Source: Maea johnstoni
Taxonomy: Eukaryota > Annelida > Polychaeta > Spionida > Magelonidae
Direction of reading: 5' to 3'
Length of the DNA stretch: 64,000 nucleotides
NCBI GenBank assembly: GCA_963942565.1
Contig: OZ012690.1
Span: forward strand, 40,730,721-40,794,720
The position numbers and the translations under genes were made by a program. Positions 12,040 to 23,483 of the stretch are shown here, in pieces. Under the pieces are notes generated by a model. It had not been told where the DNA came from. It did not search any database and worked only from the letters and a program-made list of their open reading frames with translations. How positions within the stretch are numbered: the first letter of the stretch is position 1; every line of letters begins with the position of its first letter.

Positions 12040-12290
12040 TGTCATGTAGCTGGTATGGAGCGATACGTCACACATTACGTTGAGTAGCTGATATGGTATG
12101 ATATGTCATACATTACATCATGTAGCTGGTATGGAATGATATGTCATACATTATGTGATGTAACTGGTACAGAATGATATGTCATACATTATGCCATGTA
12201 ACTGGTACAGAAAGATATGTCATAGATGGTGTCATGTAACTGGTACGGAAAGATATGTCATACATGGCGTCATGTAACTGGTATGGAAAG
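12040..12290. repeat. 38-bp tandem repeat, about 6.5 copies
   Basis: Units start with TGTAACTGGTACAGAATGAT and continue ATGTCATACATTATGTCA, with 5-20% divergence between copies (phases at 12121, 12159, 12197 and so on). Non-coding minisatellite. Confidence 0.9.
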
Positions 12291-14704
12291 ATTAAGGAAC
12301 ATCTGACTCAGTGTGATGAAAGCATTCACACTAAAAGCTTGTAAATGAGAAGACAACGGTGAATCAACGTGGAAACAAATAAATACATTTTATTGAGTTC
12401 TAATCACCACGGAACAGATAGATTTTTTAAAATCTTTCATCCGCAGAACAGTTGGTATGTGATCAACACTATCCACAACCATGACATCATACAAATAAAT
12501 TATACTTATAGAGTAGTCGCAGTGATCATAACATACGCTCATTTTATCCTGGGATTATATATATGCAGACTTGTATAAACCTGTTTTATACGATTCAAGA
12601 AAATAAGTGTGCCATTTGATTGTTTGGCCATAAAAAGGCAATGTATGATGGTACAGTTGCCTTTTATAGACTTAAGATAATACCAAATATATTTCAAAGA
12701 TTTGAAGATTACTTTTCATAACTGCGCAACCTCGTTTAATGTCTGTAACATCAACGTATATAGGATATATATGTAGTTTTATAGGAAAAAGCCTCACACA
12801 CACCCATAATACTCAATGCACTCTATGCATCCCAATTGTTTCCTTTCCTTTCGACATGCAAACATTTTATTGTATACTCATCCGTCTAGATTTGTACTTA
12901 ATTACTCTTACATGCTCGAATTTATATCTAAAGCTTCGAATGTTAGTTCAAACGCTAAAAGGTGATTTCTCAGTTGCCCTGTGCAATTCCAACATTGGCC
13001 AATTTGTGTAAAATTTAAAGTTCATCTAGGGTGCATGCAAGCTGGCAGGTTGGCTATTCATACACATGGAGAGATTGTCTGCACAGGAATGTGCAGTGGT
13101 CTTTTTGGTATAGACAAGTAAGTCAGAATTTGGAATTCTATTTATCGTTACTTTTCCGTATTTAGGCTAATTAGTGACTAGCTAGCTGTAAGTTGTGAAG
13201 AAACCATAGTACCCAGTGAAAACCAACTTAGCCTAATTCCGACTAAGTGACTACTTTCCCACATGTCCCAGTTGTGGCCAAAAGTGTGGACCGAGGATCA
13301 TTTATTGCACAAGCGTGTGAGAAAAATCAAGAAAGAGAGAAGGGTATCTCTTTTTTATTTTTTATTTTACTCCGTTCAAATGTTATAACCACTTCCTTAA
13401 AAATCCTGCATGAACAGGAGAAAACCCCTCTTTCTCAATTTCTATATTGTGAAGTTTAGAGCAAAGTCAAAAGTGAAAAGCAAACCTGTCAGTATTTGAT
13501 AGCCAAAAAACATGGTTGAAACTTGCATGATTTGGTGAAATTCAACAGAGAATATAACCATAAACATTTTCTGCTTGTACACAGTGATGCGAGATTCGAT
13601 GGTATTTGCAGAGTTATGGACTGGGCAGATTTAGGTGGTCCGATAAAGAGGAAAGGTGTAGGCCATAAAAAAATACAAAAATCTCCAAATGACCTTACAT
13701 TCACAACTGTCCTGGTGAACATAAGACACCTTTACCTATTAATGCTTAAGAGTTCCTCTAGAAACTGCTGCCTGGAGTCATGATGCTTTTGGCAATAACT
13801 TTCAAATGATGCATGATTTCACAAAATATTTGGAAGAGAGATGTTGGTAATGTTCTGATTAATACTTCTCCATTTGTCTTCTCAATTATGCATCAGCCTG
13901 AACGATTTCATCAAATCGCCAGGCTATTTTGGCTGCTGCGAGGATTAAGTGGATAATTATACCAATTATCATTTTGATATTTCTCAAAGCATATATTGGG
14001 ATGGTCTTGGGTCTGCATCCATGTGCTGTAATGCGATGTCACTGTGGCTTTTTCACGTATAATTCTGGGAAGCCTCGATAAAGCATTGGTCATTATTTCA
14101 TTATTTCAATCTTCTGAAGGTCTCACTACATCGTCATTCATCCAAGTGAAGTAGGTAGTTTTACCGCTCTGTATGATATATATATATGTGTAATTCCCAG
14201 AATAGCGCCACATGTCTTGTCCAGGAATCTGTATTCATTTCCCGTATGACAGGCACATAACGTTCGGGCACATTCTTTAAATGAATAAGGTATCCCTCCG
14301 GTCGTCATCATTGGTGATAAGACAAAACTAAACTCCACAAATGATCACCACAAACTACTCGAGGACAAACTTTGGCAGCCATCATAGCATTTTGAGGATA
14401 ATAATATACTTCCCCAATAGTTTGTCATTCTTGATTTTCTCCATATATTATTCTGTACATATAACTCCTATCTACTGCTGTTAATCATATTTCTATACAA
14501 ACATATGTTACAATTTACATGCTATACTATGATTAGCGTTGGTCCTGCAGCTGTGTCGGTAATTCATCATTAGAGAAGAAACGGTGCTTCGCTGATACAG
14601 CATAGATCCTATTCCACTCCGTAACGCAATATACAGAAACCATATATAATGGCTGTATAGCCTGGGGAGTGTAGTCATTCAAATCGATGCCATCCTTTTT
14701 CTGG
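12291..14704. other. 3' flank/3' UTR side of the receptor gene
   Basis: No exon recognised on either strand. The part nearest 14704 must include the receptor 3' UTR if the terminal exon is right. A stretch at 13510-13600 (TTTGGTGAAATTCAA, then CTGCTTGT) resembles 46880-46930, so it is part of an old dispersed repeat. Confidence 0.4.
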
Positions 14705-14749
14705 TTAATTTGGCCAATCCTCCAGGTCGTTAAGTGGTAGAACCACCTC
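14705..14749 (-). CDS. iGluR terminal coding exon (cytoplasmic tail end)
   Basis: The acceptor TATGTTGCAG precedes GAGGTGG. In phase 0, as required by the exon at 15535-15615, it reads EVVLPLNDLEDWPN and stops at TAA (14705-14707). The acidic end follows a basic post-TM4 segment. I saw no clear AATAAA on this strand within several hundred bases downstream, so the 3' UTR end is not placed. A different reading frame of the same DNA is longer but does not match the incoming phase. Confidence 0.6.
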   Translation of the reverse strand, partial: EVVLPLNDLEDWPN

Positions 14750-14933
14750 CTGCAACATAGTTTAAGTACATGTACATGTATACAGTGTTTTAATACATTC
14801 CAACACATGACTTACACATACATATATACCTACATGCCTACATTAACATAGATACATACATGAATATACATATCATACTACATGAGCAAACATATGTCGT
14901 TTGAATAAATGGATGCAAAACGTACAACTTTGA

Positions 14934-15096
14934 TACTGTAAATCACTTAAGTATAGCGGGAACAATAAGATAGCGATAATAGCGCTCTGTCCATATGCGC
15001 TATTATAAAATCCCTGTCTTTATTAAATTCTTAATTGAACTAACTGCGGCTGTTCCCGTTCACCGCTATACTTAGATCACGATATCCAGGGCAGTA
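14934..15096. mobile_element. TIR element, about 163 bp, in a receptor intron
   Basis: The left end contains TTAAGTATAGCGGGAACA. The right end holds its inverse (TGTTCCCGTTCACCGCTATA, then CTTAG), and both termini read TACTG/CAGTA. Non-coding. Confidence 0.65.
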
Positions 15097-15534
15097 CCAT
15101 AACTGCGCTATATAATGTTCACGCCATATTAAAGTAACTTACAGTATGTATTTTGTTTGATATACAAACGCTTGGTACATAAGGTAGTAAAAGTAGGTAT
15201 TCAATCTATTTCCTTTAACAAAGTTAACTATCCGTCATTCAGTTCTACTGCTTGTTCACTTTTGCTCCTATAATTCAAATTTACATCTGATCCAGGAGAC
15301 GATTTTCATCTGTTCCAGCAACACTACAGGAGAGGCTATTTGCAAATGTACCGAAATAGAAAAAAGATGAAATGACATCTTTAATGAGATATGATATGTA
15401 TTGTTATCCTAAATGCGTACAGAATGACTTTGATTATTTAAGTTCTCATTGTAATTTGATTGAAACCTTTTAATAGACTGATTAACTTGTTTAAGCCATA
15501 TCCTTTCAGAGGTAAATGTGAAAAAGTTACTTAC

Positions 15535-15615
15535 GTGGCCATTTTGCGGAGGTTTTTCTGAGCCATAGTTTGCTTTGGGTTCGTTTTCAGGTATCATGGG
15601 CTCCTTTGTAGCTAC
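15535..15615 (-). CDS. iGluR cytoplasmic tail exon
   Basis: An 81-nt exon of phase 0 at both ends, with acceptor TTCTTACTAG and donor GTAAGTAA. It encodes 27 residues (VATKEPMIPENEP, then KANYGSEKPPQNGH) with no conserved domain. It continues the TM4 exon (which ends KQKELKE) and joins the last exon (EVVLPLND). The proline- and glutamate-rich composition suits a flexible intracellular tail. Tail sequences vary widely in this family, so support comes from borders and phase rather than similarity. Confidence 0.7.
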
Positions 15616-16699
15616 CTAGTAAGAATATCAATCGAGACATATTACATTTCATTCAGCAATACAGTAAATATTCTTGAAATGCAATATACTGTAAATTGTA
15701 TCAAATATAATCTTATTTTACATACTAAAAAGTAAAGAAGTAAATGTGAAAATAGATTAAATATTTCAAGGTAAATGACAGAGGTTTATGATGGTTTAAA
15801 GCACATCCAGCAATCATATTGCTTGGCAATTGCTGTCTCAAATCAATATTTCAATTTAAGGGTTATAACTTTGTAAGGTGAACAATGATGTAAGATCGGT
15901 ACATAAACTTATATCATAGATATATAATAAAATATTTGAAGTTTTATAATGTATCAAATGTCACTGCATGAGAAGGCACCTTGCCATAACTGATTTGGGT
16001 ATCAATTTGTGATTATCTCTTTTTCACGTTTACCCTGTACACAGTCGCATTGGTTTGTTTACACACAATAACACACGTAGCAATTTGGTTTAACCATGGC
16101 CTTTTTTGTAATTTGATAAAGTTTTGAATCCTTTATTTGTTTAAGACTAGAATACTTTTTGGCCAATTATAGCTGAAAGGAGATACTCTAGATCATTAGA
16201 CGATCCCTGTGATTTTCATAAGTGATTTTTGCCAGCTGCAATACCATTGCTTCCGATGAGAAGAAATATAAAAAAGGCAAAGGTTTTTCATCAAGCGTCA
16301 GATGGACCAGGTTATTACAGTGCAGCAGTACCTGGGGAAATGGCCGAACTCAGCATTTCTGCTATTTTGAAAACTGACTCTAGACTCTAGATGAATTATA
16401 CTTTACTTTTGGATTCCATCAAACTGGTCACATTTAGCTTATTCCTTTTTTTTCAGTTCATATTGACGATGTTTTCAACATTAATTAAGACACAGATAAC
16501 CTTGCTTTCTTTAAACTTGCCTACAATGGATTTTTACATATCCTGGACAAAAGCACTGGTCCTAAATGCGTCATTTCTCCCTTAATGTCAAAACAGAGCT
16601 GAGATTTCAGTTAACTGCATCTTACAGTTTAGCTTTGTCCCTATTTGTGCTAGGTAAGCGAGGTTTACAAAGTGGCAATTCAACAATGCAGCTACTCAC
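15616..16699 (-). other. Receptor intron, no further feature seen
   Basis: AT-rich intron between the TM4 exon and the tail exon. No repeats or exons recognised. Confidence 0.5.
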
Positions 16700-16895
16700 C
16701 TCCTTTAATTCTTTCTGCTTCTTGTTCTTCTTCTTGCGCTTGCCAAAGAAGTACTCTATGCCGCAGATGAGGCAGGAGGCCAGGATGCCGCAGAGCAGTA
16801 CCACGAAGACGCCGGCAACATTCTCCAGCTTCAGCTCATTGGTCAGCCCTGTCTGCGTGGACTTGAACTCCTCACACTTACCACCCTCCCACCAC
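16700..16895 (-). CDS. iGluR exon: end of S2 and TM4
   Basis: A 196-nt exon. Its first base completes the Arg codon begun in the 19131-19966 exon, giving ELETR-WWEGGKCEEFKSTQTG. TM4 follows (NVAGVFVVLLCGILASCLIC) and then a basic juxtamembrane run (GKRKKKNKKQKELKE). The donor is GTGAGTAG in phase 0. Kainate receptors have KWWRGNGC at the same point. The first 57 nt and the acceptor are the source unit of the tandem array that extends upstream to about 17990, so several alternative acceptors exist in front of this exon. An internal GTAAGT (codons Gly-Lys-Cys) resembles a 5' splice site. Confidence 0.93.
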
Positions 16896-17990
16896 CTAAC
16901 AAAACATATATAAACATTGGTCAGCCCTGTCTGCGTGGACTTGAACTCCTCACACTTACCACCCTCCCACCACCTAACAAAACATATATAAACATTGGTC
17001 AGCCCTGTCTGCGTGGACTTGAACTCCTCACACTTACCACCCTCCCACCACCTAACAAAACACATATGAACATTGGTCAGCCCTGTCTGCGTGGACTTGA
17101 ACTCCTCACACTTACCGCCCTCCCACCACCTAACAAAACACATATGAACATTGGTCAGCCCTGTCTGCGTGGACTTGAACTCCTCACACGTAACACCCTC
17201 CCACCACCTACCAAACACATATAAACATTGGTCAGCCCTGTCTGCGTCAGGGTTTGACTTAAGTGGGTGTCCGGGCGGTATTCACGCCCTAAAATTTGTC
17301 CGGCCGACCCAAGACTGACTATCATTTATCATATGGGATCGCCGAAAACCGACCAGAAAAAAAATCTTAAGTCAATCCCTGCTGCGTGGACTTGAACTCC
17401 TCACACTAACCACCCTCCCACCACCTAACAAAACATATATAAACATTGGTCAGCCCTGTCTGCGTGGACTTGAACTCCTCACACTTACCACCCTCCCACC
17501 ACCTAACAAACACATATAAACATTGGTCAGCCCTGTCTGCGTGGACTTGAACTCCTCACACTTACCACCCTCCCACCACCTACCAAACACATATAAACAT
17601 TGGTCAGCCCTGTCTGCATGGACTTGAACTCCTCACACTTACCACCCTCCCACCACCTACCAAACACATATAAACATTGGTCAGCCCTGTCTGCGTGGAC
17701 TTGAACTCCTCACACTTACCGCCCTCCCACCACCTAACAAAACATATATAAACATTGGTCAGCCCTGTCTGCGTGGACTTGAACTCCTCACACTTACCAC
17801 CCTCCCACCACCTAACAAAACATATATAAACATTGGTCAGCCCTGTCTGCGTGGACTTGAACTCCTCACACGTAACACCCTCCCACCACCTACCAAACAC
17901 ATATAAACATTGGTCAGCCCTGTCTACGTGGACTTGAACTCCTCACACTTAACACCCTCCCACCACCTACCAAAACATATGCACACACGT
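16839..17990 (-). repeat. 78-bp minisatellite that multiplies a 3' splice site and exon start
   Basis: About 13 copies of a 77-78 bp unit, including the genuine exon start. Copies begin near 16839, 16917, 16995, 17073, 17151, 17228, 17446, 17523, 17600, 17677, 17755, 17833 and 17909. Read on the minus strand, each copy has about 21 nt of intron with an acceptor (ATGTTTTGTTAG or GTGTTTGGTAG) and 57 nt of exon encoding WWEGGKCEEFKSTQTGLTN. The five copies nearest the gene are open in one frame because 78 is a multiple of three. The copy at 17228 is split by a 134-bp element. The copies are nearly identical, which points to recent expansion. Confidence 0.95.
17248..17381. mobile_element. 134-bp TIR element (MITE) inside the minisatellite
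   Basis: The ends are CAGGGTTTGACTTAAG and CTTAAGTCAATCCCTG, a 16-bp inverted repeat with one mismatch. CTGCGT occurs on both sides (17242-17247 and 17382-17387). The interrupted copy is longer than its neighbours by exactly 134 + 6 bases, which fits insertion with a 6-bp target duplication. There is no coding capacity. The CAGGG termini resemble hAT elements, but those normally duplicate 8 bp, so the superfamily is left open. Confidence 0.85.
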
Positions 17991-18028
17991 CTTAAAAAGA
18001 CAATATTTGTTCCAGATTTAGGAACAAA

Positions 18029-18208
18029 TACTAACCAGTCTTAAGTGGTGGAGGAAACAGGAGTATCACCTAACCCCACTCTCATTGGTTACTTCCTTAC
18101 ATGCCCTGGCCAGTACACCAAATGTGGGAAATTGCCAGTGACTTGGAGTTAGGCGGTGGTTTTCGCCGGGTACTCCGGTTTCCTCCACTACTTACAACTG
18201 GCTAGTAA
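18029..18208. mobile_element. 180-bp TIR element (MITE) in the receptor intron
   Basis: The left end TACTAACCAGTCTTAAGTGG pairs with the complement of the right end (TACTAGCCAGTTGTAAGTAG), and the match continues into GGAGGAAAC. ACAAA flanks both sides. The interior contains GGGTACTCCGGTTTCCTCC, a motif I have seen repeated in other animal genomes. It is non-coding and lies in the intron between the TM3/S2 and TM4 exons. Confidence 0.75.
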
Positions 18209-18619
18209 CAAATTAGCCACAATTGGCATAAACGTGACGAAAAACGAAATTCAAATTCAAATCCAGTACACCAAGCAAACCCTTCAAGTAGGCATCACCA
18301 ATGAAACATTTATAATATATCAGTCGAGTGTGAATGTTCCTCGGCTTTCCTACACCAATGCATTACAATAATGAAATGGAATATAACCCAATTAAATTCA
18401 CCACTGGTCTTGACATTTTCTCCCTTCATTTTTGAATAGCTATTTTCAGATACGAGAATAATTATAAATTCGCATTTGAGAAAAAAATCCCCAGATAATT
18501 TCTGGAAACAAATTAAGTCCACTAGTTAACTACATTTTTTGTTATATATATAGCATCAACGTCTAATGAGAATCGTACTTTGAAATCCTATAATGACACA
18601 TTTTATGTGTGTGTGTAAA

Positions 18620-19119
<500 letters not shown>

Positions 19120-19130
19120 GCATTCCTTAC

Positions 19131-19966
19131 CTTGTTTCCAACTCTTGTATTCTACCCTGTTCATTGAGATGAAGAATAGCCATTGTAAGTCTATCCCTGT
19201 ATGCTGCCCCCATTGGCACCCCTATGCCGTACCCCTTCCTATCGATACCCTCTGCCACCACCATGGTATCACACTGTTGGGTGGTAGTGTACTCGTTAAT
19301 GGGATCATCCCATATAAAAGCGTAGTCTTCAGCTAACACTTTTTGTAAGCCCACTGACGAATTTTTTACCAGCGAATCAGGGTGCACCTCTGACATAAAA
19401 GTCCACATCTTTTGAAAAGTTTCCATATGAGAATTTTGGAAAAATGACTCAGCAAATGTGCCATGCACAGTACCATATTTGATTTTCTGTTGATTGGCTA
19501 GGTCTCCTACAGTATTTATTGGTGTTTCTATTTTTGTGACAGTCAATGAAGCTGCCAGGTTGGCTGTGTAGGATGAGATAATGATTAAAGTGAAGAACCA
19601 CCATGCTCCAGTGAGCAGGCGCGATGATATTGTTCTTGGCGTCACTTCCGTTCCAGCGCCCACTAGCGACGCGTAAAAGAACCAGAAGCTCTCTCTGGTT
19701 CCATATCTTGGCACAGACGGGTCTTCTAAATTGTTTGGACTCACGGCATCCAATAGAATCAGCAGTAGGCTAACAATGACATAGGCTAGTATATTCATTC
19801 CCCACACCTCTCCTGCAAGTGGGGTGAAAAATTGAAATATTGAATTCTTCTTGCCAGGTTTTCTCATAAGAATACTGTATGTTCGATCCTTGAAAGGTTT
19901 GGTGAAGTCTATGGCTTGTTCTCTCTCAGACGTGATAGAAATTGCACCAATGCACATGGAGGCATT
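19131..19966 (-). CDS. iGluR core exon: S1 end, TM1, pore loop, TM3, S2
   Basis: An 836-nt exon with acceptor GTTTTGTGTTTCAG and donor GTAAGG. It runs from [17 protein letters not shown], with the ligand-binding Arg of the T-x-x-R motif, through TM1 ([20 protein letters not shown]), the pore helix ([19 protein letters not shown]), TM3 ([13 protein letters not shown]) and S2 ([26 protein letters not shown]). Kainate receptors have LMQQGSE in the pore. Here it is LVGAGTE, so Gly replaces Gln/Arg at the Q/R site. The pocket Glu of kainate receptors is Asp, preceded by Trp. The Ser-Thr that contacts the ligand side carboxylate is Phe-Ala. The 3' end splits an Arg codon that is completed by the TM4 exon. 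Confidence 0.97.
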
Positions 19967-20450
19967 CTGAAACACAAAACACAATGCATTTGAATGAAAA
20001 AGCAGCTGGTTACATACCTAATGAATACTACCCATAGTATTGAACACTGATGAAACAGATTATTATATTAGTACTGTTTTTTCTATAATTGAGATTTTCT
20101 TTTCATTAGAGTTTGGACAACTAATGTGAATTTAGATACAAGCCTGGTACAAAATCAAAATTCTAAGAAATTGTAAAATTTGACTATTGCCAACAATACG
20201 ATCTCGCGTGTTTGTATTGTTAGCAATTGTTGACAATGGGTAAATTTCACAATGGGAACTAATGAGCAAAATCAACATTTTGCGGAGTTGAGACAAAAAT
20301 TATGTTTATACATACACGAAGTAGTGCTCCAAAGAGGTTTGCCAAGTTTGGATGACAAATTCGAACGTTTTGTCACAAGAAAAGTGTTAAAGCGGGTGCC
20401 AAAGTCGAGTCAGACAGACTATAGCAGTTGCCAACTATTGCAGTACTTAC

Positions 20451-20657
20451 CCCGTGTATTAACTCATTGACCATTCCGTTCCATTTGCCAGTCTTTTTGT
20501 CTCTGGATCCATATTTTTCATCCCTAGGCTCGTAGATTTCGTATCTAAAGTTGGCAACCTTCGAGATTGCTTCCAATAAATCGATACAAAATCCTTCATA
20601 TCGATCGTTTCCCTCACGGTTTAAATGATCCTTTTTGAACATCACAAAAGGCGCCTC
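20451..20657 (-). CDS. iGluR exon: S1 half of the ligand-binding domain
   Basis: A 207-nt exon, phase 0 at both ends, with acceptor TTTAAATGCAG and donor GTAAGTAC. It encodes EAPFVMFKK, GNDRYEGFCIDLLEAISKV and GKWNGMVNELIHG, which align closely with S1 of kainate receptors (EEPYVMFKK, GNDRFEGYCIDLL, GQWNGMVRELI). The intron to the next exon (19967-20450) holds nothing I recognise. Confidence 0.95.
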
Positions 20658-21089
20658 CTGCATTTAAAAAGTGTTTGTAAAAATTCATTCACATTTTATA
20701 TTTTCAATTTGGATATAACACGAGCGCAATATTTTTTTCCCATTTTATGACACGTGAAAAATGCATACAAAGCGACGTTACCAAAGAAAACTCAAAGACA
20801 GAAGTGCTGTAAAATATTTATTAACCTAATCTACGTAATAATCAAGTTAAAGATATGCACGAAACAAGAGTGACCATGTACGGTGCAATTCAAAGCTGAA
20901 TCCACGACTGAGTTAAAGTATAAACCTGTAGCACTCTGATTCCGCGCACACCTATCACCTTAACATGTTTACAAGCCATGCAATCTGCATGAATTAACTT
21001 ATACAATGTATCCAGATCAAAAATTTGCTATGCTCCTCTCACACCGCCGCCTGACAAACTCGCAGGATAAAGAAATTTGGAATTTAGAA

Positions 21090-21804
21090 TACTGTAGAAT
21101 AGGAAATTATAGCTAGTGTTCAATTATAATGATTTTTAGTGAGGGACACACATTAGCTATAACTAAACTTCGCTATATAAATGCTGTAAAAATCCAACTG
21201 CCACCCTTGATCAAACTTGTAATTGACAGTGTCACCCACGTCTTTTCTAACAACGGCGCAACCAGTCTCCACTCTCCTTCATTCCCGTACATCGTAAGAT
21301 TCAAGAAAGATATTGTTTTACATATGTTTTACTTTAAATTCCAAACTAATAGAACAGATTGAGACCTCATACATATATATCGGTTACTGAATCATGACTA
21401 TGCAGCTTGCTGTGCCGTGAATTACACTCGTTCCATGCCATGTATTTGAGCGTGGATCTATCCCTTTGTGTAGACCTGAGTGGGTGATTAGGAAACCCCA
21501 ATAATGCCATTGAAATGACCCTATTCTTCTCTCTGGTGTTGTTGGCATTAATAGCTGAATGAACCAGAACGGTGGGTTTATTTTTGTCACCCCTAGTCCG
21601 ACACTAACTTGTGTTTATGCCATAACGGGGCGGTCCTAATCACCTACTCAAAGGGATTGATCCGCACTGTCAATAGCAAGTTCAAGCGTGGCGTCGTTTG
21701 TTGTTCTCTTGGATGGACCATTCGCTATATTAAAACCTCGCTAAAATCCTAACCTGTGCAATTCGCTAAATATGCACATCGCTATAATTTCCTATTCCAC
21801 AGTA
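21090..21804. mobile_element. 715-bp TIR element in a receptor intron
   Basis: The ends TACTGTAGAATAGGAAATTA and the complement of TAATTTCCTATTCCACAGTA match at 19 of 20 bases, are bordered by TA, and continue into ATAGC. The subterminal regions share TCGCTATA/TATAGCGA-type words. There is no transposase frame. The TA border and TACTGT start fit a Tc1/mariner-type non-autonomous element. The rest of the 20658-22144 intron shows nothing else. Confidence 0.8.
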
Positions 21805-22144
21805 TTTAAACAGGAAACACTAGGATAAAAATCACACAAAAAGTGGGCGGGACTAGGCTTTTATATGATTACAAATAATATTTCCATGTCGCTCTGTCAG
21901 GAGGTTGGTGCAAAAACAAGTGCATACTCTCAGAATAGTTTGTGTTTAGTATTACTATTTGTCAGCTGAGCCTGTCAGTAATCTGAAATCCAAGCCAGGT
22001 TCATCAAGGTGATGCCCCTAAATAAATACAAACTTAGTTCTAACTTCAATTTGATTCGAACAATGAGAGCATTATGCCTTTTTGATAAACAGCTTGGATG
22101 TCAATGGTAAATAGGAGGACAGTCTCTTTTATATGATTGCTTAC

Positions 22145-22273
22145 CCTAATTGTCACAACTCTGGTAACTTCTCCTCCAAACAGGTCCCTGCCAGCATCAG
22201 CGTCACGAGAAGGGGGGATCCTTAGGGTGAGTCTCTCCGTCTGTGACAGTCCCTTTTGATCCCATCCTCCAAT
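22145..22273 (-). CDS. iGluR exon: amino-terminal domain to S1 linker
   Basis: A 129-nt exon, phase 0 at both ends, with acceptor TTTCTATTCAG and donor GTAAGC. It encodes IGGWDQKGLSQTERLTLRIP and ends GGEVTRVVTIR. The IGGW-x-GL start matches the IG-x-W-x-GL motif closing the amino-terminal domain of kainate receptors. The final strand (RVVTIR) leads straight into EAPFVMF of S1. The flanking intron 22274-23378 shows no recognised feature. Confidence 0.92.
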
Positions 22274-23378
22274 CTGAATAGAAACAAGACTATTTGTGAC
22301 TGTTCAGATAAAAAAAATCTTGACACACCCTATATGTAACTTTCCTTCTTAACACATGTGCGCATGAAGCAGCCAAAAAGGCCTGGCTGTGTTGTGATAT
22401 ATTAACAACAAAGGTACCAAGACAATTCAAGAAGAAATGTTCTTCAAAATCCAAGCCTTTTGAAATATTTTGCAAACATATGCTTATTCCTGAGATGCTT
22501 TCAGAAGTATCAAAGCCTGAAGCTACATTTTCTCGTGTCAACCTAAGCATACATTGGTTGACGTTTATGTTCCCAAAACGATATTTTATTATAGTCTTAT
22601 GGCCATCTAATAGATGGTGCTGTGTGCCCCGTTCATGAACGAATTGCAGCAGAGCTAACAGAGGTGAATATTGGCTGTTACAAAATAACAAATAGTGGTA
22701 TAGCTAGGAAAATGGTAATGGTGGCAAAGTTTGGCGAATTCTTATACAAGTTTACTCACTGTCGTATTAAAACATAAAACTGAGCGCTAAGATTCTGAAA
22801 TGTCATCCGACTCGCCTCAGGGAAACCGACCTTCTAAGGGAAGTGGATATAACAAAATTGATCAGATGCTTAATGACTGTAGGCCGTCGTCATATCTTCG
22901 TTGGCTCTCACTTCGCAATTGTAAACATAATGATGGCACCTAACTTGTGCCTTTTTTAAAATGCATGGCTTAACTGAGGTAATGATATTGTATGGGTGAC
23001 GTAAACTGTCCACATATGTTGAACTATTTAGGGTCTCTTCTTGCTAAAGCCTGAGAACGAAAAGCATGGGGTCTTAAGTCGTTTTCAATAGCTTAGGTCA
23101 TATCGCGACGAGATGGAAACAAGGAACCGGGAAGAAATTCCCTTCTCTTTACGAATAGTTCTAATGTGTCTTTAAGTTGCAAAAGGACCATAGACAGCCG
23201 TCCAAAATGCCGCACATTTATATAGCGACCAGGACATCCTGCCGGGGGACCTGCGGACATGCGAACACACGCTCAGGCCACAGCAGATATCTGGTTATTA
23301 TTTCAAGTTGACGTTTTTCTTGATACCTATATATCTATGACGCTGAAGGTATAGACACTGATACTCTTATTTACTTAC

Positions 23379-23483
23379 GTTGTAAAGTCCTGAGTCATTC
23401 AGGGCCACGATAGTGAAGAACATGTCCGTCCTTTCATTCAGCGCACCTATCCTCATCTGATTAGTAGCGCCTTTGAATGCCGT
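23379..23483 (-). CDS. iGluR exon: late amino-terminal domain
   Basis: A 105-nt exon, phase 0 at both ends, with acceptor CCCGTTGCAG and donor GTAAGTAA. It encodes TAFKGATNQMRIG and ends FTIVALNDSGLYN, corresponding to the GLTG-x-I-x-F segment of the family. The following intron (to 24435) is AT-rich and has no recognised feature. Confidence 0.88.

Noticed and set aside
16622-17900. Long minus-strand frames of repeated RWWEGG units as a stand-alone repeat protein
   Set aside because: The units are copies of the receptor exon start plus its acceptor. The frame is open only because the unit length is divisible by three.
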